From NCBI RefSeq assembly GCF_000218685.1, contig NW_006763290.1, positions 4,800,908 through 4,864,907 on the forward strand: 64,000 nt of DNA, written 5' to 3'. Of this stretch, positions 11,739 to 23,453 are shown in pieces. The position numbers were made by a program, and so were the translations under genes. Position 1 is the first letter of the stretch. The number at the start of each line of letters is the position of its first letter. This DNA comes from Serpula lacrymans var. lacrymans S7.9. Its lineage: Eukaryota > Basidiomycota > Agaricomycetes > Boletales > Serpulaceae. The notes below the pieces were generated by a model. The model did not search any database. It was not told where the DNA came from and saw nothing but the letters and a program-made list of their open reading frames with translations.

Positions 11739-13614
11739 ATGGAGTCACGTACAATGGAGCATCGTAGAGCAAGTACGTGATTTCGCTTTATCTCTATCAG
11801 TTTGCTCAAGATGGGCGCGTCGTCGCAGACTACAAGAATAAGGGTGGCCTGAAGCAAGACGATCTTAGGCGTCGTCGCGAAGAGCAGCAGGTAGAGATCA
11901 GAAGGCAGAAAAGAGAAGAAAACATCGCAAAGAGGAGGAACTTCCTTCCTGCTTCTGGGGCAGATTCAGATGAAGAGGCTGGCAGCAGCAGCTGGGAACC
12001 TCCGGTATGATTTCGGTCTATATGTCTTCATTGTGTTGCTTAAATCGCTCCAAGCAGCTTGCGGATGAAATGATATCTGGTGTCTTCTCCGATGATGGTG
12101 ATCGTCAACAGGATGCTACGACCAAATTCCGAAAGCTACTCTCAAAAGAAAGGAATCCACCGATCGAAAAGGTCATCGAATGTGGCGTCGTACCCCGATT
12201 TGTAGAATTTTTGCGGACTGGCCACTCGATGTTACAGGTATATCGTATTTGTGTCTTGGTATCCCAGATAGTAACCGCCGCCATTTTGTTATAGTTTGAA
12301 GCTGCATGGGCTCTGACAAACATCGCATCCGGTACTGCTGAACACACACAGGTCGTCATCAACGCTGGAGCTGTCCCAGAATTCATTAATCTCTTGTCCT
12401 CTCCTGTTCTCGACGTTCGCGAGCAGGCAGTTTGGGCCCTTGGAAACATAGCTGGAGACAGCCCACAGTGCAGAGATTATGTCCTTCAGCAGGGAGCTTT
12501 GAGGCCACTTTTGACTCTATTAAGCGAGAACCATAAACTCAGCATGCTTAGGAATGCTACTTGGACTTTGAGCAACTTCTGCCGAGGGAAGAACCCTCAA
12601 CCCGAATGGGATTTGGTAAGAATATAAATTCATATATTGAAAGATTTATGGCCTCGTACTCATTTTACTTTTCAGATTTCCCCCGCACTTACAGTCCTGA
12701 CTAAGTTGATTTACTCGCTTGACGACGAAATTCTTATTGACGCTTGCTGGGCCATCTCTTACCTCTCTGATGGCTCTAATGACAAAATCCAAGCTGTCAT
12801 CGAATCTGCAGTCTGCAGACGACTGGTCGATTTGCTTATGCATAATTCGACGTCCGTTCAGACCCCAGCGCTCCGATCGATTGGAAACATCGTCACGGGT
12901 GACGATTTGCAGACTCAGGTAGTCATCGCTTCTGGCGCTCTTCCGGCTTTGCTTTCTCTATTGTCTTCCCCTAAGGAAGGCATCAGGAAAGAGGCTTGCT
13001 GGACTATTTCAAACGTGACTGCTGGATCACCCCCTCAGATTCAATCCGTTATTGATGCCAACATCATCCCTCCTCTCATCAACATATTATCACACGCTGA
13101 TTTCAAAACACGGAAGGAGGCCTGCTGGGCTATCTCTAATGCCACTTCCGGAGGTTTGCAAGAGCCTTCGCAGATTCGTTATCTTGTCTCGCAAGGCTGC
13201 ATCAAACCCTTGTGCGACTTGCTTACCATGATGGACAACAAGATCATCCAAGTAGCCCTCGACGGTCTTGACAACATTCTGAAAGTCGGCGAAATGGATA
13301 AACAGGCTTCAGGGCCCGGAGCTGTCAATCAGTATGCTTTGTATGTTGAGGAGGCGGGTGGCATGATCACGATCCACAATTTGCAATCCCACGACAACCT
13401 GGATATCTACAAAAAGGCCTTCAACATCATGGATAAATACTTCCCTGATGAGGAAGAAGTGGACGCTGCTATCAGCGCACCCAGTGTCGATGCTTCCGGT
13501 GCCTTTGCTGTAAGTATTATCCCGTGTACACCTAACAGTATATTGATCATACTCCCTCAGTTCCATTCTGATATCAGTGCTCCACAAGGAGGATTCAGTT
13601 TTGGCCAGCAGTGA
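11739..13614 (+). CDS. SRP1: importin subunit alpha (karyopherin alpha, Srp1)
   Basis: The adaptor that binds classical nuclear localisation signals and carries cargo through the pore with importin beta. Six exons: 11739-11772, 11829-12004, 12058-12237, 12295-12615, 12676-13509, 13561-13614; 1599 nt, 532 aa. The N-terminal importin-beta-binding domain is Arg/Lys-rich ([28 protein letters not shown]). Ten armadillo-type repeats follow, with the NLS-binding Trp-Asn ladder ([44 protein letters not shown]). The C-terminus ends in GGFSFGQQ. The acceptor of exon 3 is CAAGCAG, so an extra Gln is possible (exon from 12055). The second acceptor of exon 2 was chosen because it gives HRRANYKNKGG, matching the family. 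Confidence 0.95.
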
Positions 13615-14173
13615 TCACCCCAATAAAGCTTTATCTTCTTCTTTCCGGTCGATGTTTATCGTTTTCCTCCTTTCATCTTCCACCAACGCTTCAATGATGA
13701 CCCTGCCTGAATTTCCATTCCCTTTTTACCTTCACACTACAAGGCTACATCAGTGTTTGCCTCATTGTCATGCCCTTGAAAACATTACGCATGTATTGAC
13801 TGGCGTCTAACGGACGCATACAAAGCTCATGACCCGGATGTCCTGTGTTATAACAGAAAGAAAGAATTATTGTAACATGGTGATGATAATACAACTCCAG
13901 AAACCGGCCTACGTTTACTTAGAGGACTTTGATGGGTCTTGTGCAAGTAAAAGCCATCCTATCTTTTTTTCGCAGTATTTAGTACCCTCATGTGTAGTAT
14001 GAAAAAAATATGCTCAGATCTGCAGAAATATGTCTTTCGTTGAGAAGTTGAAATCCTCGTCAGTCTAAGCAACTTTTGAGATCTTTCGGATTTCGTCTAG
14101 ATAAAGTAAATTCGATTTAGTACTGTTGAGATTACCCAAATACTATTGCGTCTTTCACTTTTACGCACTCATC
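13615..14173. other. intergenic, nothing further seen
   Basis: This holds the 3' UTR of the importin alpha gene and the promoter of lsm5. It is AT-rich with scattered T tracts. I see no ORF, repeat or structured RNA I can support. Confidence 0.5.
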
Positions 14174-14678
14174 ATGGCGTCTCAGATTCTGCCTTTAGGT
14201 CCGTCTCTACCTCTTTTCAGTAACATTTAATCCTTTAGAACTTATGTCTATTGGGGTATTCAGAGTTGATTGACAGATGCATTGGTTCGCGAATTTGGGT
14301 GATTATGAAGAGTGATCGGGAGTTCACTGGTACTTTGTTGGGATTCGATGATTTCGTCAGTACGTATAAGATTCCCCACTCACGCTAGCGCTCTGCCATT
14401 AACGTTCCATGCATTCTAGACATGGTGCTAGAGGATGTGACAGAATAGTGATTATGGCCATTCTTGACCTCTTGTATGCGATGCTGAAACTCTTATAGCG
14501 AAACAACGCCACAGGGAAAGAAAAAGACGAAGTTGGCTCAAACGCTCCTGAATGGCAATAATATCTGCATGGTATGTGAAAATGTCATTACACTGATCGC
14601 TATTCTCTACAAGTTACACTCATGCTTCTGATATTACTGTAGCTTATCCCGGGTAGTGCAGGCCCCGATGAATCATGA
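14174..14678 (+). CDS. LSM5: U6 snRNA-associated Sm-like protein Lsm5
   Basis: A subunit of the Lsm1-7 (mRNA decay) and Lsm2-8 (U6 snRNP) rings. Five exons: 14174-14198, 14264-14359, 14420-14447, 14499-14571, 14643-14678; 258 nt, 85 aa, usual size. The protein reads [20 protein letters not shown], then the Sm1 motif with [29 protein letters not shown] and the Sm2 motif with [12 protein letters not shown]. The exons are short and none is long enough to stand out by itself, but the joined protein aligns to Lsm5 without gaps. The gene is convergent with the AP endonuclease gene, whose stop is 120 bp away. Confidence 0.93.
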
Positions 14679-14798
14679 CCACAAAACACCTCAAAATCAG
14701 CCCAAGATTGATATGCTACAAGGTTTCATGGAATATTACCGGTATTACCATCATCGTACAATGTCGAATCAAAGAATGGATGATTGAACGGCAATGTA

Positions 14799-16167
14799 TC
14801 ATAGAGGCCCTTTGATGTCCAGAGTAACAGGCCAGTGATCTGATAGCCCGAGGTCCCTGAGATCGTGCCTAATTTCACAGCGAATTGCATTGTCCAAGAT
14901 CTGTTCGGATAACTGAGAACACCTTATCAAACATGTAGACCCAAAGACAACGCGAGCAGACTCACGATAAAAGAGTCCAATCTCCATGCACCAAACTTAT
15001 CACTCGAGTGCCTGTTAGTTTTGTGTTAGCAGTACGCAAATTCACTGTATGCAGCAACTTTACGTGAACTCCTCTGCACTGGGGTGCAGTTTCCGCCAAA
15101 CGTCTGCAAATTTAGGCAACGTTTCGTCTGTCGGTTCGAGTAGCGCTTTAAAATCGCTCCTTTCTTGCTCAGATAACCCACCCATACGATCCCAAAATAA
15201 TCGAGCTTTGGTGTCTAGATCTGTCTCACAATAATGTGACTGAGAGAGCGATGTAGAGTACTTCTCTCACCTTCTTTGCTTGGTATGCAGTTGAAATCAC
15301 CGCACCAGATGACTGGTTTCCTGCTATGCAGGTTCCTCAAGTGACTGGCGAAAGATTCGTTCCATTTCTGTCTGGTAGCAAGGTTCTGAAAAGTTACTTT
15401 TATAACGCTCTGATTTGGGTTCAAAACGGTAAACATATACCTGCAGTTCTTCCCCAGAGTTGGGTACGTATGTTCCAACAACGTATGCATGTTCGAATTC
15501 GAGTTCAACATAACCTGAACATACCGCATCATGTTAGAACGCGGACGTGCTCCATCCTTCTAGAGAGCCTTACGTCCAGAAGTCGAGTGCTCTAAATCTG
15601 GTAGTCCTATTATTGGGTCACTCGACGGCTTGATGTTCGACAGCACCGCGGTACCAGCTATTCAGAAGGTGTACATAAGGGAGCAGCATCGCCTCAGATA
15701 TGGAGAACGTACCTTGTCCGGATTTACTGTCTGTACCCCAGAAGCGATACTGTTAAAATTCAAGGTTAAATTCGACGGAGGGATCTGTTCGTGACGCAGT
15801 CAAGTAACCTTGTATCGGCTCTTCAAGCAGAAAATGTCTGGCTCGCCCTTCGAATATCTTGTCTCGGTGAGAACAAGTATATCAGGAGCTTCACTGTCCA
15901 AGTATTTTCTTAGAACCTTCGATTGTATGACATTTAATACAGTGGCACTTTAGGTGGACGTGTCTTTCCTACTTTCTCATTGATAGACTTGATTCCATTG
16001 ACATTCCAGGTTGTCAGCCGAATTGCACCAGTATCTTTCTTGTTGGACTTGAATGAAGGTCCAGATGATGGATTAGATGGTGTCTTTGATGCAAAGAAAT
16101 CGATTTTTGGTTTCTTCTGAGTGGTTTCCTGGTTAGTGGAAGAGTCTTTTTTCCGTTTTAAAGACAT
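14799..16167 (-). CDS. AP endonuclease / exonuclease III family DNA-repair enzyme
   Basis: Base-excision repair: cuts the backbone 5' of abasic sites. Nine exons: 15973-16167, 15809-15916, 15713-15749, 15574-15657, 15441-15514, 15271-15385, 15064-15220, 14966-15011, 14799-14912; 930 nt, 309 aa, similar to human APE1 rather than the longer Apn2 with its zinc finger. The Lys/Ser-rich N-terminus (MSLKRKKDSST) is a likely nuclear signal. Family motifs in order are LTTWNVNGIK, DILVLTETRYSK (catalytic Glu replaced in the usual LQET slot by LTET), FWGTDSKSGQAGTAVLS, VVGTYVPNSGEEL (Tyr-Val-Pro-Asn), VIWCGDFNCIPS (Gly-Asp-Phe-Asn), WRLDSFI and LGLSDHWPV (Ser-Asp-His). All catalytic Asp/Asn/His positions are present. 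Confidence 0.92.
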
Positions 16168-16319
16168 ATGTAATCTTGCCAGAAACCTGGACTTGAACTT
16201 GTACTGGAAGCTTAATTTGCGCGTCGCGTCACGTCTGTGGCTGGTCCAGGAATATTGCCACGTGCCTAAAAGCCATCTCTGCAGAGCATCCTTCCCACGG
16301 CTTGTTTTTCCAAGTCGCC

Positions 16320-16751
16320 ATGCCTGTCCGTATACGCCTGTCTATGCATGGCCGTCGACATAACCGTATCTTCCATCTCGTCGCCATAGACCAGCGCAAG
16401 CGCCGTGATGCAAAGCCCACGGAATTACTGGGGATCTACAATCCAGCCTTGAAGCTTGGAGAGTCCCACAAATCCATCGAATGGAGCGTGGACCGAATTA
16501 AATATTGGTTGGGAGTAGGGGCTTTACCCAGTAAGCCAGTCGTGCGGTTATTGGAATGGGTAAGTGCATGTGCATCCCTGTGTGTTTGGTTAACACTAAA
16601 TACGCGGACATGTTAGGGAGGTGTAATACCACCAGACTCAAAATACCACCCTAAAGCATTAGGCCCACCGAATCTCGCACCGACTGATCCTCAAAGAGAT
16701 ATTCCTCCAGAACCATCAGCGCCGCAACCCCCGACGACATCCGTTTCATAG
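16320..16751 (+). CDS. MRPS16: mitochondrial ribosomal protein bS16m
   Basis: A small-subunit mitoribosomal protein of the bacterial S16 family. Two exons, 16320-16559 and 16617-16751; 375 nt, 124 aa. The start MPVRIRLSMHGRRHNRIFHLVAIDQRKRRDAK is the S16 core, followed by ELLGIYNPALKLGESHKSIEWSVDRIKYWLGVGALPSKPV, with the usual variable Pro-rich tail. The gene is divergent to the AP endonuclease gene, with 152 bp between start codons. Confidence 0.92.
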
Positions 16752-17027
16752 CTTATTGCAACACGAGCCATAACTTTCGCGGTGGTGCAGAGATTCCTAT
16801 CTGGTATATGTACACTACGTTACATGCGGATAAGAGAGGTCGAAGGCGGGAAGTCAGGATGCTCATGTCGCGTTAACCAAGAACACGTCCAAGCTCATAG
16901 ATTTGCGTCCCCGGCATCATTTTGCATTTAATAAATATTTGTTAATGTTATGTACGGTCCCATTCAACATTGCCATCGTTTCGAATATCAAAGGACAATA
17001 TATGCTGACCACGACGGGAAATATCCA

Positions 17028-17905
17028 TCATCGCTTGAACAGTGCGGTGATATCACTATGGCCAGCGACGTCTGCCAGTTCGGACGCTGTGAAATCATCG
17101 AGATCCTAGGGTTGAACTGGGTCAACACTGCCAGATATGAAAGTAACAGGTCGTAGCATACCTTAATATTAGGATCAGCACCATTGCTGAGTAGAACCTC
17201 TACTACCTCCAGCGATCCTCTATCACATGCAAGGTGGAGAGCTGTGTATCCCTACAAACCAGCATAAGTACGAGAAGTTTCAGGTGCCTGATACGCACAT
17301 ATTCATCGCGCTCGTTGACGTCCGTTTGAGGGTTTGCTTCGAAAAAAGCAGATACTTTTTGTGCGTCACCCGAGATAGCAACATCATGCAATGTCTTTGT
17401 GCCATTCGTATTTTGGGATGGGGGGGCAATAGAGCTGACATGATTACCTAAACCTCCTCCTCCCCCTTTAGCAGGGGACCCACCTTCTAAATCGCTATCC
17501 CAGATGTCATCAGACATGTCTGCATCCTCATTTTTTGTAGGAGCATCTGGTGCAGCACCTTGTACCCAGCCAAGCCCTTGTGCAATCTCCAAGTATCTCT
17601 TTTCTGCATCAGAGCCACGACTCTGGTAGACTGTTCCAGCCGACTTCCATGCATCCCATTTTGCTCTACCAGTTATATCAAAGATAGAAGGTCGTGAGCC
17701 AGTCGGTATTGGCGATATAGTTAGGCATTTAAACAGGCCATAAAGCTAATGAAAGAACATTCAAGAGGTCAGGATCATGCAAATCGGCCCAACAGAAGGG
17801 TATGTGGACCTCGAGCTTAGTAGAATTGGAGATGCCAGACGGCGATGATGAGCTGGAAAGATAAGCTGCCGCATTCTCAAAATCAGGCGACGGCGTGTAA
17901 GCCAT
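17028..17905 (-). CDS. acyl-CoA-binding protein with ankyrin repeats (ACBD6-like)
   Basis: Binds long-chain acyl-CoA; ankyrin repeats probably contact partners. Four exons: 17810-17905, 17299-17745, 17162-17251, 17028-17105; 711 nt, 236 aa. The N-terminal acyl-CoA-binding domain (about residues 7-95) shows FENAAAYLSSSS, LYGLFKCLTISP (the family's LYGLYKQ slot) and FDITGRAKWDAWKSAG. An acidic, Gly-rich linker follows (DIWDSDLEGGSPAKGGGGG). Two to three ankyrin repeats close the protein: [48 protein letters not shown] and ASELADVAGHSDIT. This domain order matches ACBD6 and its fungal homologues. Confidence 0.9.
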
Positions 17906-18033
17906 TTACCGTGATGCCTTTGACGAAAGAAACCGAGAAGATTAGAAGATTAGAAGTATAGTAGATTCCAGCCATCTCGCGGACACAGCAACTACTCATT
18001 ATGTAATAAGCACTCAGAGGTATAGTAGTCTAT

Positions 18034-19467
18034 CTATACGAGACCAGCAGCTTGCATTGCCTATATTTCCTTGTTAGATCAGGGTATTGTCAAGAATATA
18101 CTATAAACATACCTTGAGCATTTGAACACCAATCTTAGCAGGACTATCAGTCACAAATGCACCAGCCCTCTCTAAAGCAGCGATCTTATCTGATGCAGCT
18201 CCTACAAGAATTTGTTAGTATCACTAGGCACAAATCCGTACACGCTTTGCAATTACCTTTTCCTCCAGATATGATAGCACCAGCGTGCCCCATACGTCTG
18301 CCAGGTGGTGCAGTGCGTCCAGCAATAAAGCCCACAACAGGTTTGGGTTTGCTGCGTGTCTTGTTGTACTTTTCCAAGTACTCGGCAGCTTCCTCTTCCA
18401 TCGAGCCACCAATTTCGCCAATAATGACAATACCTACAAGATGAATTAGCCAAGGTCCAACGAGGAAGATCATCTAATCGCACCTTCTGTGTTGTCGTCC
18501 TCAAGGAAGATACGAATAACATCGATGTGTTGTGTGCCAGGGAAAGGATCACCTCCGATACCGACACAAAGGGACTGTCCCAATCCAATATCTGTGGTCT
18601 GTGCCACGGCCTCGTATGTCAGTGTGCCAGAGCGGGATACAATACCTGCGTATGAAAAATATTAGTCGACGTAATGATCATATGGAACGTCAACTTACCG
18701 ATTTTGCCAGGTTTGTGGATATGACCCGGTTGGATACCAATCTTGCAACCTAGAGGATTGATGATACCAGGACAGTTTGGTCCAACAAGACGGGATTTGG
18801 ACTGGCTCTTCAGAGCGTTCATAACCTAAATATTGCATTCGTTAGCCATCGAAAACTAGTATGAGTCGTGAACTATTCCTGACCCTAATCTCATCAGACT
18901 GGGGAATGCCTTCTGTTATGCAGACTATGAGACCAATTTCGTTTTCAATCGCCTCGATAATGGCGTCGGCTGCTGTGGGTGGAGGGACATAGAGAACAGT
19001 GGCGTCGGGTTGCGTCTCCCTTACAGCCTAGGAAAACTTAAGTAGGTGGATGAATCATTTGATAACGACTGTTTTCATTTACCTCTCTCACTGTACCAAA
19101 AACGGGAAGACCAAGGTGCATTTCTCCAGCTTTCTTAGGAGAGACACCTCCAACCATCTTCGTGCCATATGCCAACGCTTCTTTTGCATGGAAGGTAGCC
19201 TGGTTCAAAATTTGAGTTCAAGGTGACATTTGACCCTTACGCTTCATAGTAATACTCACCGTCTTTCCCGTGAATCCTTGACAGAGGACTTTTGTGTCTT
19301 TGTGGATGAGAAGGTTCTTTGCGGTGTCAGCATAGCTCTTTCGAGCAGCAGACTGAGTAAAAGACCGACGACCGGCTACCCAAGGGCATTAATTTTTCAA
19401 TGAAATGATTTTATATAGAGGAATATTTACTGCTAGTCACCAGTGATTGTCCAGCGCGACGAAACAT
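18034..19467 (-). CDS. LSC1: succinyl-CoA ligase subunit alpha, mitochondrial
   Basis: The catalytic alpha subunit of the TCA-cycle enzyme that makes ATP or GTP from succinyl-CoA. Nine exons: 19431-19467, 19260-19375, 19083-19199, 18884-19027, 18699-18825, 18484-18645, 18257-18433, 18113-18201, 18034-18060; 996 nt, 331 aa. The N-terminus [25 protein letters not shown] is an import presequence. The CoA-binding Rossmann part has [15 protein letters not shown] and [18 protein letters not shown]; the ligase part has [46 protein letters not shown], and the phospho-histidine loop [16 protein letters not shown] (His at the expected place). Confidence 0.95.
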
Positions 19468-19795
19468 AATGATGATGAGTTTAAGAGGTGCGTTGTAAGA
19501 ATGAACTTTTCCGCGTCTGCCCGTTACAACGGCTGTGTGTCGGCTTTCGGATGCTGTTTGTTCCCTAGAAACACACGCACGGCGGGCGAACAAGCTTTTG
19601 GAGGGCAAAACTCACGTCTTCTTCTCACATTAGGTCCAAAAAAATAGCACCTGTGTACTTGCTGATTATTTGTTCCTGGCTTGTGTGTGGAAATTCGAGA
19701 ACATAAACTATCTTATTGGGAATACAGATGTACAATATCGAATTTGAGGAATCAAAAAGTGTACAATGGTTGTAATTACAGTACCCCCTTTTGTC

Positions 19796-22700
19796 TCATA
19801 TCGAATGATTTACAGACATCACTCTTCTCCGATCTCGAGCTTTACGTGAAGCCCGATGAAAGGTGATAACTCCGTACTTGACCTTGTCAAACTGGCCAGT
19901 GTTCACAGCACTACCGATGAATAGAATCAGTGAACTGAAGCAGCAGACACAAGCCTGCCATACCTGGTCACTTCTTCCAAGAATGCTGTTTTGGCTTGAG
20001 GAGGCGCACTGCTGGATGGAAGTTGATGCAAGATTGCAGGTAGCCAAGACAGTAGCTGCGAGGACCGAAGCATGGAAATGGCTCGGAATATGGACACCAC
20101 GGAGGAAGTCGAGTCTTCTGGGAAGTCCCCAATCACGCCCGCTAGTAGATATCCGACGAACTCGAAGCCTTCCTTATCAATGACACCAGAGATAGCTGTC
20201 GCATAGAGAGGGAAATTAGGCGGTTGTGGTGTTTGGGAATCGAGGCAATCATGCGTAAGGATAATTCGAAAAAGATCTAAGGAGGCAAAAATAGTGTCAG
20301 AGTGAACCAGAGTGAGTGCGGCCATAGTTGCTCGGAAAGCTAAAGGGAAAACGGGAGACTGGAAGAAGGCTTCCGGTGCGAATTCAGCGAGCTGGGTGAG
20401 CAGGTGAACATAATCTTCCAGGACTGAGCGATAATCAGTCTGATTTTTCGCCATTGTATATGAACTAATGCCTTACCATCGGGAATATCTCGCGGTGTTT
20501 TAGACTGCAGTAAATCCACCAGTTTATTGGTAGTCCGTTCATAGAGTACCCGGAAGGCACTGCGAATGGTAGCGTTCTCCTCGTTGCCAAACGCACCAAC
20601 AAATTTACCTGCAATCCATAAATAGTTGGAGAATCCTGTCGCCTCAAAGGATGTGACCATTCTGCTTATAACGGATGGGGCAATAGAGAGTGCCGTTTTC
20701 CCAAAGAAGGTCAGGCCATGCCGAAGAACACGAGTAGCTCGCTCGGATGTATCAAAATCGAACGCATACTTTGCGAGGAAAGCATCGAAGACGGACCAAG
20801 CCTCTTGACAGCTGTTCTCACAAGCTGCAGGGAGAACATCTCCAAAAGGCCCAATCACATGCAGCATAACCTCCAGATTCTCTAAACCAACTGCAAGATT
20901 ATAGTAAGTAAATGCACGCAGTGTCGTCGCCAAGTTCACTTACATTCAAGTGCCTTGAGCTCCTGCTTTGTTGCCGGCGTCGCCTTACTTGTTACCGTGT
21001 GAACTTGAGCAAGGATGTCAAGAGAAAAGGTACGAAGTGACTCTGCAGCCTTGTCCATAGGCATGGCAGATATGACATATGCAATGGCTTCGTACACTTG
21101 ACGTCTGTCATCTTGCGCAAGTTTTGAGCCAGTGGTACTCAAAAACGTATGAAGGGTAGGCAAAAAATCAACCAAGTGCTGGAACAAGAATCAGAATACA
21201 CGAATAGAAGGGGCAGATTGCAACTCACTTTCTTACAATCCTGGCACAGATATTTCAATGCCTGACCAGCAGCAGCACTAACTTCACTATCCGAACTTTC
21301 AAAGCCACCCGAAATGTACTGAAGTTGGAATTGAAGATATTCAGGATGGAGATTGATCCACTCCGTATAGCGAGAAATGATAAGCAGTGCTGCGTAGCGA
21401 ACCCTTGGGTGATCGGGTAGCGAAGGTATCAAATCCATAATTTTAGGCACGGCGTTGTTTTCCGATAGATCAACTTTAGCGCCCATCGACCTCATAGCAA
21501 ACAAAGGGGCCTCAATTTCCTGCCATGAGATGATTTCCGGGCTACGAGAGAGAGCATTGGTGATCAATCCATAAGCAGAGAGTAGGCATGTATCGGTTCC
21601 CAGGACGTAGCAACAGTCTTTCAAGGTATCACCCATTACATGTCTAAATGAGCGAAAATTATCAGCTTCCTGCCCTGACATTGTCGACAAGTCAGCCGGA
21701 AAATGAAGGTGCTGTATAATGATACCCAGAAGCGCCCGGTAAGCTTCAATGAATAAGGGTGATACGGATTGTTTCTTGCCAATGGTGAGAGCGAGCCGCA
21801 TCCAGAAGGAAAAAGTGATAGGAACGATGTCGAGATCAGAGTATGCAGAACACTCGCCGATGGCTTCGACAATGGGGTAAAACGTCTCAGTGTGTTGGAG
21901 AAGTAAAAGACGGTAAGTCTCTCCAGCTTCGGTGAATATGCGAGCGTACCCTCTGATCTTCTCGGGGTCATCTTTTTGTGTCTCCAGAAGAGGCTTCAAT
22001 GCGATAACTCGCGGCACAATGAGCTGGATTAAGGGCATATTTTCGTCGATTTCTTGGGTCTCGTGGATGAGTTCGCAGATGACATCAACAGCGGCATCAA
22101 AAAGATCATCCGAGGCTAAGGCCTCAAACGCGAGGCCAAGTAATGGTGATTCAGCGAGACCGATGGTATTAACCTCGCCTGCTACCAACCAGCTTCGCAG
22201 GCAGTCTAGGATTTGCGCCTGTACAGTATGTGTAATACCTTATAAGTTGTAAAATTAGCTTAAGTAGTCATCCCGTGTAAGAAAGGGTTCTACCTGAAGC
22301 TTGAATATACATCGCCAACAGTTCCAAAACCTGCTGCGAATTAGTAGTAAGCAGTGCAGCAGACCTTTCTCGGTAGTCGTCGTCCTGAAAACCACTCAAT
22401 ATAAGTAAGCTATAGTCAAAACGCCACTAACCGTCACAGGTATTCTGGTGTTGCTAACCAGTTCCTCAGGAAGGAGGGTCAGGAACTGTAATAATGCTGG
22501 AACTGTTGCTGGATTCCGACCAAATTTGTCGATCATGCTTTGGAGAACATCATCCCAAGCAGGGACTTGCAGAGCAAACCCTGATATGGCCAGACATAGC
22601 TGAACAATGATGGTCTTGGGTCCGGCATGATATCTCTCAAGAGCGGTGACCAGAGTATCTCGAAGAGGTAGCAGATTTGGAGCATCGACTTGATGGAGAT

Positions 22701-23041
22701 CGTATGTGACCTAAAGCAAGATCGAAATTTCTTTGATGAATGATCAGAGCCACAGAAAACTTACTTTCGTTCTGAAAGTCTGAGCAGCAAACAACTTTGC
22801 AGCTGGTGGTGCATCAGGTGAGAGGAGGAGGACGTTACAGGTCGACCAGGCCTCGGGCTAGGACAAGGGGCGGATAGGGACGAGTCAGATGTCTTGGTTG
22901 CAAGACTGGACCAAGGGCGAAAAGTGAATTTACAGAGTGTTGAAAATCCTGAAGCCAGGAGTTTGCTTTCTCCAGCGATGCCTTGTCTGGGGCTCTATTG
23001 AACACATCCAGTGCAGAAAGTAAAGCTTGGATATCGGCCAT
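19796..23041 (-). CDS. MTR10: importin beta-like transportin, Mtr10 / transportin-SR type
   Basis: A nuclear import receptor for SR-like RNA-binding proteins, acting at the nuclear pore with Ran. Nine exons: 22934-23041, 22765-22857, 22432-22710, 22294-22384, 21229-22238, 20944-21178, 20477-20890, 19964-20423, 19796-19910; 2805 nt, 934 aa, the usual length. The N-terminal HEAT repeats carry the family's FQHSPEAWSTCNVLL and LFAAQTFRTKVTYDL. Helical repeats follow throughout (ECSAYSDLDIVPITFSFWMRLA, SDSEVSAAAGQALKYLCQDCKK). The basic tail ends RKARDRRRVMSVNHSI. The last intron was placed to the acceptor that restores phase, giving EEVTSAVNTGQFDKVKYG. Confidence 0.92.
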
Positions 23042-23453
23042 TGCAATGGGAGCGATTAGGTCAAGCGATAAGTACAAAAGGCACTTGGAACTTAGAATTC
23101 GAAAGAAAGCTGGGTTATCTGTTGATGGATGTTGACAGAGTGGCAACGCGTGGTATATTGTCATCGATGTAAAATTCCAATCGTCCACCCAACGTCCTTC
23201 GACGTCCCCGAACATAATAAAGCAATAGCAGGTCATACTAAAAAGAGAGCGGTGAACGCAGTCGAAATATCTGGCAAAGGAGTGTGTTTTTACGGGATAG
23301 TGAACTTAGGGAAAGGCACAAAGAAAATGTACAGTATCGGGAAACTAAACGATGAAGTAGAGCGGCAACAGGCAAGGGGTAATAAAGATGAGGTATAACC
23401 TTCTGACTACGTTGAAATAAACAATGAGATCGTCGCATTGTGGTCGCGGAAAC